A stretch of DNA of 64,000 nucleotides from Tricholomella constricta. Lineage: Eukaryota; Basidiomycota; Agaricomycetes; Agaricales; Lyophyllaceae. Below are positions 23,386 through 35,816 of this stretch, piece after piece. The notes beneath the pieces were generated by a model that was given only the letters and a program-made list of their open reading frames with translations, had not been told where the DNA came from and did not search any database. Positions within the stretch are counted from its first letter, which is position 1. Every line of letters begins with the position of its first letter. The DNA lies in NCBI GenBank assembly GCA_013368375.1, contig JAACJP010000045.1, positions 124,001 to 188,000 on the forward strand, read 5' to 3'. Position numbers and translations under genes: made by a program.

Positions 23386-26300
23386 GCCGTGTTTATGCCG
23401 GCCAACGTCATGATATCTTGTCCTAGACCTACCTTAATACGTCTTGCCACTCGCCCGCCCCCGTTGCGTACACTACTCCATCTCCAGCCCGATGTCGTCC
23501 CACGGATTTTCGGCTCACAACTAAATATCCCCGCCACTCTGCTCCTTCACTTTACCCTTCAGCAGCAGAGCTTCTTCACGCCCAGCGTATTCAATGCCCC
23601 TTCCTCCAACTTCCATCATGTACCATTATGGCTTTTACCATCCTTCGATTATTTATCAACATTCAGACCCCCCGCCAATTGGGCCTCCAGCTCTGATCTT
23701 TCTTGGCAGGTGTGTCGCATTACCCACCACTCACCCCCACCTGTCTCCTCGCCGGTGCTTCTGGACGCGGTCCAGACGCTAGCGCCTGCACCGCCAAGCT
23801 TCCGCATTTTCTTTCGGTACCTACCACACACATACGTATGGGCGTGCTCTCCTCTATTTTTTTTTCATTCTTGATGTCTGCTCTGTGTAATGAATATATA
23901 TGCATCTACATCTCTAGGCCTATCTATGCCCAGCCTCACACGAGGCTCGTCTATCCCTGTGTCTTCCTGTGTGGAAGAAACGGAGCAGCTTAAAGAAACA
24001 CTTGGTAAGTTGACGTGGTGGACAAGTCCGGCGCGGCGTCCGATAAGCCCGTGGAACGCGTCAGAATCGATGGACGATTGACGGGCATGGGTTGATTGCA
24101 CTGGTTCCCGGTGCCTTGAACAGAACATGCGCGCTTGGCGTGTGGAACAGCCGCGCCTCAGATCTTATTGTCGTCATTTTCCTGATGGTTCCAACAAAAA
24201 CTCGGAATCTGGAGGCCGTAGATCACGGAGTATTCAAGAGCCTCAGCTGCTCATTATGGGAGACGATAAATCCACAAAATTATATGTTCTCTTTAATGCA
24301 AGACTCATACTCTGAAGCAGACGTACACATGTGTCATGGTGGGAGGGCTGCCACAGAAGAGACAAGACACAGATTTCCAGTGACATGATGCAGCGCGCCG
24401 CCATGTGCTCTGATGTCGGCATGTAATGATGAGAAGATTGAACGATACTTACGGGTCATAGCGGATAAATTGATAAAGCGCTTAAAGGCTCGGCTGGGCT
24501 ATATGCCTTGAACGCGTCGAACGATGCGCTAAAAAAACGGATGAGCTTGAGACACCAGTAGAAGCAGAAGTCTTAGGACATGGTGGACCCTCGATCCATG
24601 TGCAGAATGAATGGAGTCTGTTGAGTAGAAAGCGTCTCGGAGGAGAACGTACCGCAAGGATGACAGGTCGGCGCTGGGGTAAGGGTATTGCGTCTTCCAT
24701 TGCACAGCGTTCGAGTCGCGCGACACATTTCTGACAATCCTTCAAAGGTGGAGGCGAATTACTGAGCACAAAAGCACAAGCTGCATTGGTTTCATTGTAT
24801 TTCACTTATCAAGAACACCCGTGACTCCTCGACCCGTTCGCGATGGAAGAATGGTAAGTTGCTTTCGCGAATGATATGTCGCACGGTAATACATGGTAAT
24901 CTTCCACCACGAATGGGTCGGGAGAAGTTGAAAGCATCCTGGCCAATCATGATCGTCTGACTTCTTTTTGTGTCAAGATTTTAAACGGTCAATTGAGCCA
25001 GTTTCTCAGGTGGGCGTGTTGTAAAATGGGCGGTGTTGCTTCTGGCGTTGTTCGAGATTCCTGGATAGCGTATAAATTTTCGGGAAGACGCCAACAAGAT
25101 GCGCGCGCGACAAGCATACCTACAATGTTTGTGAATATCATCGATTCAGAATGTGAATCTTTGAACCTTCAGTCGGCTTTGGATGGTCGCGAGCCTCGGG
25201 GAGCGCACGGAAAACGAAGTCTTCGACGGGTCTGTGCAACAAGGTGTAATAGCAATGCAAAGCATTCAGTAAAAAAAGAGCGCGAGATGTCCAAATGGAA
25301 AAGACAAAGCCAAAGTTCCTAGATAAACTGGAAGAAATGGGAATAGAATGATCGCCAACTAATTCAATGGCCGGGATCTTTGCTCGTCGTCCTTGAAATA
25401 GAACAAGCGCTCGGCACACATTTTACAGGAACACAGTTGCCAACCTACGCCCAGACCTTCGCCGATGGGAAAGCCTCCATGGCAATGACCCAGCATTTGC
25501 AGACGTCGAGGGAGCAGACGCTCGTGTAGCCGTGATCCGGATCGGGGGGTCGGAAAGTTTGAGTAAGCTATCGAAGGGCCAGTATTCTAAGAGTAGATGA
25601 TCCCAGGGCATGTACCTTGCAGCCTCATCGAATTACATGGGACAGGGTATACTGAGGCCGCCGATGTCGTAAGATAGGCACGATCCACAGTAGGAACTGA
25701 ATCGCTGCTATCAGAAAATTTAGCAACCCAGCCATGAATTCGCAACGAAGACAGCAAGTCCTTCATGATGCGCGCTGAAGATCAGGAGATGAAAGTCACA
25801 TATGCAGATGAGGAATGGAACTGGTGAGGTCACAGGTGTGGGGAAAGCCTAGAAACCGTCAGATGTTTTAGCTTATTGTATAGCGAGCGGCGCATCTCGA
25901 TCGATACTCGACCTAAGGTTATAGCGCGAGTAAAGCAGAGTCCCTGAGAGGCATATCGACCGTGAGATTCGGACACCCAAAGCAACTTCGAAATCGCCGT
26001 TGGAAACAACCACATGGAATCGATATCCACAGCGGCAAGGACCCTGGGCCACGAATTTTCCGAGCATGCAGGTGAGGCATTTCAGATCATCGAGATATGA
26101 CAGATTAGAGCCTAGAGACGTCCTGGAGATAACAATCGACAGCCACACATGTCGAAAATGCAGTGGAGAGCGATTCGGAAGCCTTGCGATAATTTGCATT
26201 GGCGTTGGAGGGAGAACCTCGAGGGTAATCATGCGATTGTTCACCACAGTCCAGTGCAAGAATATTCTATTGGAAAACAAGATAAAGGGCTATGCAGATG

Positions 26301-26842
26301 TTCCTCTCCGCCGGCTATGCAATATTCGCAAAGGAGAGAGTCGGGAAGGGTTCTCAAGAGAGGCGGCCTGCATTGCCACAACAGGCGGCAGATTTGGGAC
26401 ATATTTGCACCGCTTTCCCGCCTAAAGTGCGGCCGAAAATGGGTAATATTGGGTCTTGTTCCGTCCGCATTTGGATGGATTCTTGAGTCGATCGAGTATA
26501 ATACGATCACGATCGTCACTCGAAATTCTAACTCTCCTCCTCCCATCCAAGTCTGCGGGACACTGGCCTATCCTTCTACTAAGCTTGCTGTTCTTCAGCT
26601 ATTTCTTCTACACAATCTCTCAACGGTGCCTTCACATTCAAATAAACCTTTTCTGTACTTCGCACGCTGCTCCTTGTCTTATACTTCACGAACTGATCCC
26701 GTTCTTGTCTCGTTCACAGACCTTGACCTTGTGCATTTACGTTCGCTATCGTGATTGTACCTCTAGACTTCCTTTCTACTCGCACCGAAGCTTGACAGCC
26801 CTGCCGTACACCGCGGAAGCCTCGTAATCCTCTATAAGCAGC
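23386..26842. other. 3.4-kb gene-poor region
   Basis: Contains the 3' UTR of the membrane-protein gene and, at its right end, a pyrimidine-rich promoter for the transcription factor at 26843. Between them, minus-strand fragments look slightly coding (around 24805-24650 with LKDCQKCVARLERCAMEDAI, and around 25540-25390 with CSCKMCAERLFYFKDD) but I could not splice them into one model. They may be exons of a small Cys-containing gene or decayed sequence. No repeat or transposase is visible. Confidence 0.35.
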
Positions 26843-29800
26843 ATGCCCAATTCTTACAACAACCACGAGTCCTGGGCCCACCAGCAAGGTGCTTTCGGTC
26901 AACCTCACCAGGCTCCACAGATAAAGGACTTCGGCTTCACGCTTACTCCTGGGACCTCCGACGATATCCAACGTCAAGCGCAGTCTCAAAGCGCCTACAC
27001 TTACCACCCATCTCAACTACGACTCCCCTCTGGCAGCGGATCTCCCTCGTCTATGATGCACACCAACTTCACCCCCAGCGAACCGCAGTCGCGATCGGGG
27101 TCCTATGGTACTACCACTTCTTCCGTACAGATGAAGCCTGAGACTTTCAATTCCTTCGGATCCAACCCCGACCACAGTCAAAATATGGATGCTTATCATA
27201 CTATGTTCCCTGATCCCGCTTCTGAGCAGCTATCTTGGAACAGCACAACCTCCATCCACTACGGCAAACCAGTCTCGAACCCGAACTTTATCGGATCCAA
27301 TTTCAATGGCGCGACTGAAAATACCTATCTCCACGCACACCTCTCATCTTCGCCGAGCGCAATGCATGATGCGTTCCCGCAATCGTCTACGTCCGGCGCC
27401 CTTCCGCAATCATCACACTATTCCTTGGCGCCCACACCAACAACATCCGATCCTAGAGCCAAGCGAGCCCGCGGCCACGCAGAAGATTCTAGAGAGGATG
27501 AACAAGACAACGGGGTGGCATCAGATGCGAAGGAAGCCGCCAAGGCAAAGTCGTGCGTTCCTATATTATTATTTTACGCGATATTGGGGCTGACATTCTC
27601 TCTTTAGCGGGGCCTGTGCGCGTTGCAAGAATTTGAAAGTCAAATGTGAATTCAAGACTGACACAGACCCTTGTAAACGATGCTTGAATGGTGGGCACGA
27701 TTGCATGATCCCCGGGCGGAAGAAGCGTCGCACACCTCCGTGAGTTTAAGCTTCTCCCTATCTAAAGGCGATACTTCGCTAATCCTGTAACAGTAAACGC
27801 GAACATCTTCTCAATCAAATCCGCGAACAAGCCGCTCAAATCAAAGACCTAATGGCCCAACTGGAGACGACTGGAAATTCACATCACCGTCGACCCTCGT
27901 CAGTTACCTCAGACTCGTTCGCATCTTCTTCAGTTGTTCAGTCGCCCCTGCTCTCTCCTTCCACCACCCACACTTCTTTCATCTCATCTGAAGCTCCATC
28001 CACCACCTCAGATGCCGATGCAGCCGCCAACAAGGCTGTCGAGGACTGGATTGCGAAGGCCAAACAAAGTTTCCAGGAGTTCGGTGTCTACATTGGAATT
28101 GGTGGTGCTGGAATGCCCAAAAGCTATCTCGTGGAGGAGGACTTGGAGAATCCCGATTCTGATGCGGACGAAGAGTACTTCAATATCTCGGATAACGAGC
28201 ACAGCGACTACGAGTTCGCGGTAGAGCACCACGACGGAGACGAGGTCAAGAAGGATCAAGGCCCTCTGCGACACAAAGGTTCCTCATCCAGTCTCAGCAC
28301 CAATAGCACTGGTGTGTTTGGCCACACTCGCAAAAAGAACATTGGAGGGAGTTCGAAGCCAGCTATCCTTCCCGGAGAAGCTACTCCGTTCGGCCTGTTT
28401 GGTCAGCTGAGCTTGAAGACGCCCCAAAAGCGCGGAAGTAGCGCTGAAGTCGAAGAGGAGGATAAAGCACCTGGTATCGCCAATATCAACTTCTTTAGGT
28501 CGAGTACGTACTCCATCACCTTGTTTTCTTTCTATTTTCGCTAAGCCCGACCTTGCATCTAGCACCAGCTCCCGAGGCCATGGACAAACGTTTAGCACAT
28601 TTTCAACAGCCTCCTCTTATTCTTACTCGTAAGATTATCACCCCAAGGGAGGCAGAGCAGCTTTTCCAAATGTGCGTTCCCATGGCTTCCGCTAGCTAAT
28701 TTAATCTGAGATTCCTTCTAGATACTTTGAGCGTATGAATCTCTCCGTCTCGCTCCTCGACCCTATTCTTTACACAGCGCAAAGGACCTGCTATCGCAGC
28801 CCCTTCCTGTTCACCGTTAGTAAGCGAATTTTCAGCCTTTCGATCTTCGTTACAAATTTTAATTTCGACATCATGTAGTCTGTGCGATTGCATCTCGTTT
28901 CTACTCGGAACGCCCAGAGCTATACTCTCAAGTGATGCAATATGCGCAACAAGCGGCGGGTATGGCACTCATCAGCGGCCATAAGAACGTCGAGATGTGT
29001 CAAGCCTACATCCTGTTGAGTTTGTATCCGGTCCCCGCCAAAAGATGGGAAGACCAGCGAAGCTGGCTCTATCTTGGTCTGGCCATCAGGTGGGCGCATT
29101 CCTCTAAACTTATCGGGAGAACATATGCTCACCTCTGATTTAAGGACCGCAACTGACTTGAACCTGCATCTGCCAAATACCGCCAAGCCACTGAACGAGA
29201 ACCATGCCCGGGAAATGCTTAACCGGACTCGCGTATGGCTCAACTGCTTCAACCTCGACCGATCTACGGGCTCACAATATGGGAAACCGCCGATCATCAG
29301 CAGCGCGGATTACATGGCCAACCACTCCGAAAATTGGTGGAAGAGCTCGCCATACAATATGAAGAACTTTGACATTCACATCTGCGCCTACAACGCGGAG
29401 CTGAAGGTCATGGCGGGCTTTATTGCAAAAATATACAGCGACCCGGATCACCCAACGGGACTGAACAAGGTCCGCACTGTCATGCTTTTTTTTTTAAATT
29501 GTGTTGGTGTTAAATACCCTTTAGGAGGTCGACTTTGAAAAAATTGCCACAGACGCGGATGACGAGCTCAAGCGGCTCGGAGACAAGTGGATGGCAATAT
29601 TGGAAAAGACGGATATGACTGACCCTCAAAATTGCTTCCGTACGGGCCTGCTCCGACTCGCGTATCCCTATGCTCGCCTCGTCGCACTTTCATACGGCTT
29701 CCAACACGCGTTTGGAAAGAGCCATACTGATGAGAACCCGTTCTTGACAAGGGTGTGTTCAGTTTCTCTTTACCAGGATAAATATTGACGTGTCTGTCAG

Positions 29801-30752
29801 TGTCTGAACGCGGCCTTTGATGTCGTAAATCCTGTCCTCGACGATCTCTGTCGTCCCAGCCAACGTATGTTCTTACCGACGTCTTTCATCACCTTGTGCC
29901 GACCATTTTATTTGCCAGGGATATACATCCGTCATGGGCCTGAGGCACAAAGTGTGTTCATAAGCTTCGCATCCGCTTTCTTGGTCAAGGTAAGCTGCCT
30001 CATATGCTTCCTCGACGACTTCATCCTCAATGTCGTTTAGCTTCTACAACCAAAATTCTCTTCATACCTGACAATTGAGAAACGCCTCGAGATCCGCGAG
30101 ACCGTGCAGAAGGTCGTCGATGTTTTGGGATCTAGTGAAATCGCCATCGACGATCGCCATGGCCCCAAGCTCTACGCCAAGTTCCTCAAGGGGCTCTTAG
30201 CGGCGCCCATGGCTCGAGTCGACCCGACCTCGCCTTCGGGTGCATTGCGGAAATCCCGGGTATCCTCAACCAGCTCCCATTACGCCGAAGCAGCCACCGA
30301 TTCCTATCAACCTGTCCCCGATCACTCATCGCGTGCCAGTGCATCCCTCTCTCCTGCTCCGAGGCAGGAAGCTCTATCATTCGACAGCTTCGCCCCTGTG
30401 GGTGCCACAGACCCCTTCGCACCTGGACTTGCGGGATCTACGAATTCGTTGGCGCTCCACATTGGCGGTGCGGGCGACGACGATGCACTTAACATGATGT
30501 CGGACTTCTTCCAGCCGCCGCTGCCCTTTGACGAAGCAATCCTGCAAAGCATGCAGTCACTCTCGGACCCAACTGTGTGGCATGATACCACTCTGCCTTG
30601 TACGTTCACTGCTATTCTCTCTTTTGCGTATGTAATCTGACCTGGTTCGTTCAGCGAATTTTATCTGGACCTCGTTCCAGCAAACACTTGATACGGGCTT
30701 CGGAGACCAAGATCAAGTCATGTACTCTGAGCATTATTTGACCGGAGCATAA
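26843..30752 (+). CDS. Zn2Cys6 transcription factor with fungal-specific domain
   Basis: Nuclear DNA-binding regulator of the Gal4 class. A long Ser/Gln/Pro-rich N-terminal region (about 235 residues) precedes the binuclear zinc cluster CARCKNLKVKC...CKRCLNGGHDC, encoded across the second exon, with a basic tail GRKKRR and a coiled segment (NQIREQAAQIKDLMAQL) that probably dimerises. The middle carries an acidic stretch. The fungal-specific transcription factor domain (PF04082 type) runs from about PREAEQLFQIYFERM to the 29.9-kb region, with ICAIASRFYSERPELY and QAYILLSLYPVP as typical segments. About eleven introns are needed. The last exon ends in SEHYLTGA. It is 3' of gene-poor DNA and tail-to-tail with the first cytochrome b5-acyl-CoA dehydrogenase, so it is a candidate local regulator of that cluster. 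That role is inference. Confidence 0.85.
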
Positions 30753-31044
30753 CGATGATTGTCACATTTCTCCGTCTCATCTTGCATACAATACGGTATT
30801 CGGCTCTCAATACGCATAACTTACTTATTTCTTGGGATTTCTTAATGCCCTGGACATTCTCCGTTTCCTCTGCTCTCTCCGTTTTGTGTACACGGTAAAA
30901 TATATTGTAGATTGTACCTCCACATGTACAACGTCCATCGAATCAAATGCTCCCGCTCATTCTGTCCTATGGAGATGCAATAGAAGATAATATTAAATAG
31001 TGATACAAGCCGGAAAATGCTCGTCGTATACTAGTAGGGGGCAT

Positions 31045-33600
31045 TCACAATCGTGCATTCTTGGGCATGGCTCTTAGCGCCTGTCGCACACCAAGATCTG
31101 CCAGCACATCTTCGGCGCCACCCAGAAGCGCATCGAATGGTATCGTGCGGTGATACTGCAAGGATGGTTGTCAGCACTGGATAACTTCGGAGAATGATGA
31201 AGTATACGAACGTGTTCGATGTACTGTCCCATGCCGGTGGCAGTGATACCACGCCCACCGAAGATCTGCACTGCGTCGCGGGCGGTTTCCTGCCCACTGG
31301 ACGTAGAATAGCTCTTCAAAAACGCAATTTGCCTGAATGAAATTGTAAGCCAGATATCCACCACGATGTTATAATGACATACCCAGCGAGCTTGCTTGCT
31401 TGCTGTCTGTAGGACTATTGTGGCGAGTCAATTAAAAGGCTTCGTTCAATAGGAAGGGGAACCAAACCATATTGCACATCTGATATGTGATGTTTTCCAG
31501 CCAGTGCTGCGAACCTGAACCAAAAATAAGTAATGTGTCAAAATACTATTGAACATATGCCTACTCTCAGCTCGAGCAATCATCGCTGCCAACTTCGATC
31601 GAATAACGGCTTGTGAGTGTAACGGCTTTCCAAACACCTTGCGCTGCGTAGTCCACCTGAAAAACACCGTAATTTAGTACTTCTGAGGTTTAAGGGTCTC
31701 TCAGGATAAACTGACTTGAGGCATTCCTCGACTATATTAGAGTATATGATTTATCATCCCACTCACTTTCCAGAAACCAAGGAACTTACCAATTCCGCGT
31801 TGACTTCTTGCTGAAGCACAGCACATGACCCACCGTTCGTGGTTGAAGTTGCTGGTACAGGTGCTTCAGTTTCACCCGGGTTTGTGCTGAAAGCATCAAC
31901 ATACCTGAGCATCACGAAGATGCCTCCGCCTTCCTCACCCAGCGTGTTACCTACGGGCACTCTGACATCATCAAAGGTGATGTATGCCGTTCCAGCTGTA
32001 GTGGAGTAGCTAGTTTTGATCTGTTTCGTCTCAACGCCCGGACCACGCTCCACGAGAATGACAGTAAATCCATCCTGGGCGCAAAGTTAGATAAAAGACG
32101 CAATGATGGCGTGATATACGTACCTCGGTCTTGCAACCTACGGTGAAGTAGTCTGCGAATCTGATGGAGGAGGTCAGCATCACATTCTAGATGACCTAGA
32201 GTAGTGATGCGCTACTCACGTTCCATTGGTGATCCACTTTTTAGTGCCTGGTCGTAGTCAAAGGATATCAACAGGATAGCTCGACTCCTCAAAGAATGAC
32301 GTACCGTTGATGATCCATTCCTTCCCATCCTCGCTTTTGACCGCGGTGGTCTGCAGACCCATGACATCGCTGCCAGCGTGAGCCTCTGAGATCGCCAGGC
32401 AGATGAACTTCTTTCCATCCAGAACTTCAGGGACCACTCTGGCCTTTAGTACCTCAGTCCCGAAGTTGAGGACGGGAGGCAACCCGATGACCTTCCCTCC
32501 AAGAAGACCTGTAAGTAATGAGACTTTAAAGAAGGTCACTTGGAGTTATCTTTATGACAGTAATTACCATCTCCGTAGCCGCGTAACGAAGATCGGGCGA
32601 ATTCTTGAGTGATGATGAGCTGTGGAAAGAATTCAACATGGATTGAAATACGAAGAACTTGAAAAGGTTGCATTACCTCGTGGAAGTAATCAAACTCTTC
32701 AGGCTTGACGAGTCCGTTCATGAGCTTTCGCCCTTGAAGATGTTTCCCAGGTCCCATGCGCATGGCATGCATGTTGATCTCACTACCATGATGCGTAAGG
32801 GTCTGAACATGAAACAAAGTAGAGGAGCAAGACGCACGCCATTTTGTCAATTACGCTCTGCGAAGGCCGCTTTCCATCTGCCTCTCGCGCCTTTCTTATG
32901 TTTAGCTCAAGCTAGAAATCAAAAATGAGTGAGGAGGCGCACCAGAGCATCAGGATAGACAACAGTGTCCATGAAGAGTCTGACTGCCTTTTGGAACTGT
33001 CGGTGGTTCTGTGGAACAATAGCATCAGTCAATAGAGCTCAAACTCAAACGATGACAAGACGCACCTGAGTGAAATAGGGACTGTGATATCCCTCGGTGA
33101 GCCACGTAGGCTCTGCGTATGGAACAGCGCTGATTTGTCCTGATATCCGCCCATGCAGGGTGCTTTTCTCGCCGGCGATGACACCTACTTGAAGGCGTTT
33201 GTACTGTGGCCGCTCGAGAACTTCGTGGCGATGTAGGCCATAGAATGCTTCAGTCGCGTCTTGTCCAGCTAAAGGGAGGTCAAACATGACCGATATGCGT
33301 CAGCGTCAAAGAGAACGCACCGACTTCCGCGTCGAGGAGGACGGAGGCACCTCCGGGATGGAGGTTCTTGAACTTCGAGATGTCGTAGACTTTGGCATCA
33401 ATGATTATCCACTGTAATCACCAAGACCATTAGTTCACTGGCCGTCTAGGCTGTTTGGCCGTCGCTGTGTGCACCCACCAGATCGCCGTCTTTATTGTGC
33501 TAAAAATCCAGCGTCATATCAGTAACGCAAATTCCGCCAGACTTCATTCACGCACTTTTTCGACCTCTTCTCTGGTGATTTGTCTGTCGTTGGAGGACAT
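31045..33600 (-). CDS. Cytochrome b5-acyl-CoA dehydrogenase fusion, paralogue 1
   Basis: FAD-linked acyl-CoA dehydrogenase with an N-terminal haem domain. The ATG at 33600 gives MSSNDRQITREEVEK. The cytochrome b5 domain follows, with the haem-ligand motif [10 protein letters not shown] and a second His in FYGLHRHEVLE. The dehydrogenase part shows CLAISEAHAGSDV (flavin-binding loop), [50 protein letters not shown] and [14 protein letters not shown], the usual ACAD series. It ends PKNARL, and ARL fits the PTS1 consensus, so a peroxisomal enzyme is likely. It shares GIFVML and VMCC with paralogue 4, marking those two as the closer pair. It has fewer introns at its 3' end than the other copies. 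The substrate acyl chain is unknown. Confidence 0.87.
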
Positions 33601-33933
33601 TTTTGATTGATATGTATGGACTGGCGAACAGGTTTAACAGCAGCTCAGCAGCAGCTCTTTATATTTCCGTCCTCGAGCACGGTTTTGTAGTCTGTCTCGC
33701 ATGTGATTGACCCGCCAAAACGGAACACGTGTTACTTTTAAGTGTCTGTACCGGCCTGCCCCGCAAAATCATGGTTATCACGTCTGGGGAAGATAAAGAT
33801 GGGGTAGCCTAGGGTAGCCTGGGCTTTTGACATGCCTCCGCGAATCGAAGCGCTAAATGCTTCCGCGCAGCGTGGAATATGATCTTATGTGGCTCGGTCC
33901 GAAAGGTGGATTATTTAGTACTACATCTGACCT
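33601..33933. other. Promoter of dehydrogenase paralogue 1
   Basis: 333 bp between the 5' end of dehydrogenase paralogue 1 and the 3' end of the CoA-transferase-like gene, both minus strand. No gene is seen. A CACGTG-like E-box is not evident apart from ACACGTGT at 33726-33733. Confidence 0.4.
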
Positions 33934-35494
33934 TCAGAGCTTGTGTTGACGAGGATGCAGGGCTTCTCCTCCCAGTGCGCCATCGGCTACAAGTTGTCTC
34001 TTCTCACTTTCACTAAATTCTAGCTCTTCCAGTATCTCTCTCGAATCTTCTCCCGGAGATAAGTGGTAGGTGTTTGAGCGGGAGGACGACGTCGAGGGCG
34101 ACGACCCTGTCACTTGGGGGTGCGCAGGAGGGAACGGCGACTTTGGTGAAGCCGATGCCCGTACTTCTTCAGGCGTAAGGACGGGCAATGCGCATGCGTC
34201 AGTTCCTGTGAAAGCACTGGTCAGGACAACATAATCGATGATGAAGAACCAGCGTACCTAGGAAAACTTGTGCCCAGTAGTCTCGCGTATTGGTCTTGAA
34301 CCCATGGGTTAAGAAATCTCTCAGTTTTGTCCATTCACTGTGGTCGCTTTGAGTTTGCGGAGAAGGCCGCCATCCATCTGATGTATGGTCCAAACCTTTT
34401 GGCAAGGCACTGAGGAAAGTGGTGATGAAGACTTGGAAGAATTGCGGCTCCAGACATCCGACAGACATATAGCGTCCATCCTTGCAAACATAGATGTCGT
34501 AGAATGGAGCGCCACCGTCCAGGACATTATTTCCCCGTTCGTTGCCAAACAATGGGGAGGCAGGAATCAGGGAATGCAGAAGTGGGAATGCAGCGATGTA
34601 ACGGGAACCAGAAACCTGAAGAGCAAATCAGAGTGTATACCTGACAAGAGCTAATGGTTAAACGAACCATGTCTGCGTTTATGACCTGCCCACGTCCATT
34701 CTTGCCTCGTTCGATCAAAGCAAGAAGAATACCCAGTACACAAATCAAACCTCCCCCGGCAAAATCGGCAAGAAGATTCAGTGGGAAGCTTGGCTTCTCG
34801 GAGCCCGGGAGCATCTATGAAGGGAGTAGCGCACGTCAAACAAATGTGTGAAACGGAGCATCTTACAACCTACTGCTAACGCGCCGCTGAGAGCGATATA
34901 GTTGATATCATGGCCTTGCAAAGAGTATCAGTCAATTTCATTTAGAATAGCAGGGGTACAGACCAGCCATATCCTTGTGAGGACCTGTCCATATTCAGTC
35001 GATTGAACCCAACGACTATGGCATACGACCGCACCTGTCCTTGGAAACCTGACGTGCACAGGGGTTACCGTTAGCTCGTGGAGATGAAGAAGATGTACAC
35101 ATACCCAACTATCCTTGCGTATATAAGTCTCTGGTTCAGACCTTGCTTCGTGCCGTCCCCTAGGAAGACTTCTGGTCCAAGCCCGAGCCGTTCCATGACG
35201 CCTGGCCTGAACGGATCGATCAAGACGTCCGCAGAAGAAATAAGCTTCTTTAAAGCCTCGAGACCGCTGGGTATCTTGGGATTGATTGCAATAGAGCGCT
35301 TGCCGCGGCAAAGAACATCAGTTGAGATCGACCCGGGCTTGTCGACGCGTACGACGGATGCGCCATTATCTGCCAAAATTAAACCGGCAAACGGACCAGG
35401 TGCTAGACCTGCAAACTGCGATAAGTAGGCACAGGCTTTCTGATTTGTGAAGACAGCAACTCACCTCGACCACGCTAAGACCAGAAAGCGACAT
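33934..35494 (-). CDS. Class III CoA-transferase / alpha-methylacyl-CoA racemase-like enzyme
   Basis: Family III CoA-transferase of the alpha-methylacyl-CoA racemase (AMACR) type, which epimerises 2-methyl-branched acyl-CoAs or moves CoA between acids. The start at 35494 gives [10 protein letters not shown], then [19 protein letters not shown] after the first intron (the family's opening). Further motifs: [53 protein letters not shown] (with the catalytic Asp of racemases) and [20 protein letters not shown], then [20 protein letters not shown]. An extra Ser/Pro-rich tail follows the DYWAQVF segment and ends HPRQHKL. HKL is a weak PTS1-like end. It is on the same strand as dehydrogenase paralogue 1 and divergent from the GH79 gene. 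Racemase activity fits best with the neighbouring beta-oxidation genes. Confidence 0.85.
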
Positions 35495-35816
35495 GATCGT
35501 CGAGGTCCATGACGGTTAACTGTCAACCCGGCCCGAATCTGTTCGTATTATTCCGACACGTCGTAACCAATTACAGACAAATAAAGCAGAAAAGGTACGC
35601 GCCGGCCCGACTTGTCTTCTTTCACGCGTCCAACACTTCTTTTGACGACTTCGACTACTATTGCTCCACGAGTGCTCTTGTCATATGGTATAAAATCCAT
35701 AAAATGCATCAACATGTGCTCTCAGAAGGCTCAGGTCGTGCAAATAATGAGGCGAAGACATCTTGTACAAAACCTGGGTCCGATTGCGTTCAATTCATCG
35801 CCACGGTTGAGCACCA
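35495..35816. other. Bidirectional promoter
   Basis: 322 bp shared by the divergent CoA-transferase-like gene (minus) and the GH79 gene (plus). A TATAAAA-like element at about 35691 could serve the plus-strand gene. No coding region is supported. Confidence 0.4.

Noticed and set aside
23389..23874. Open frame after the membrane-protein stop codon
   Set aside because: Composition is that of a 3' UTR with pyrimidine-rich runs, and no start context or domain is seen.
26149..26754. Plus-strand open frame of about 200 codons before the Zn2Cys6 gene
   Set aside because: The right part is pyrimidine-rich promoter sequence and the translation is low in order and unlike known proteins.
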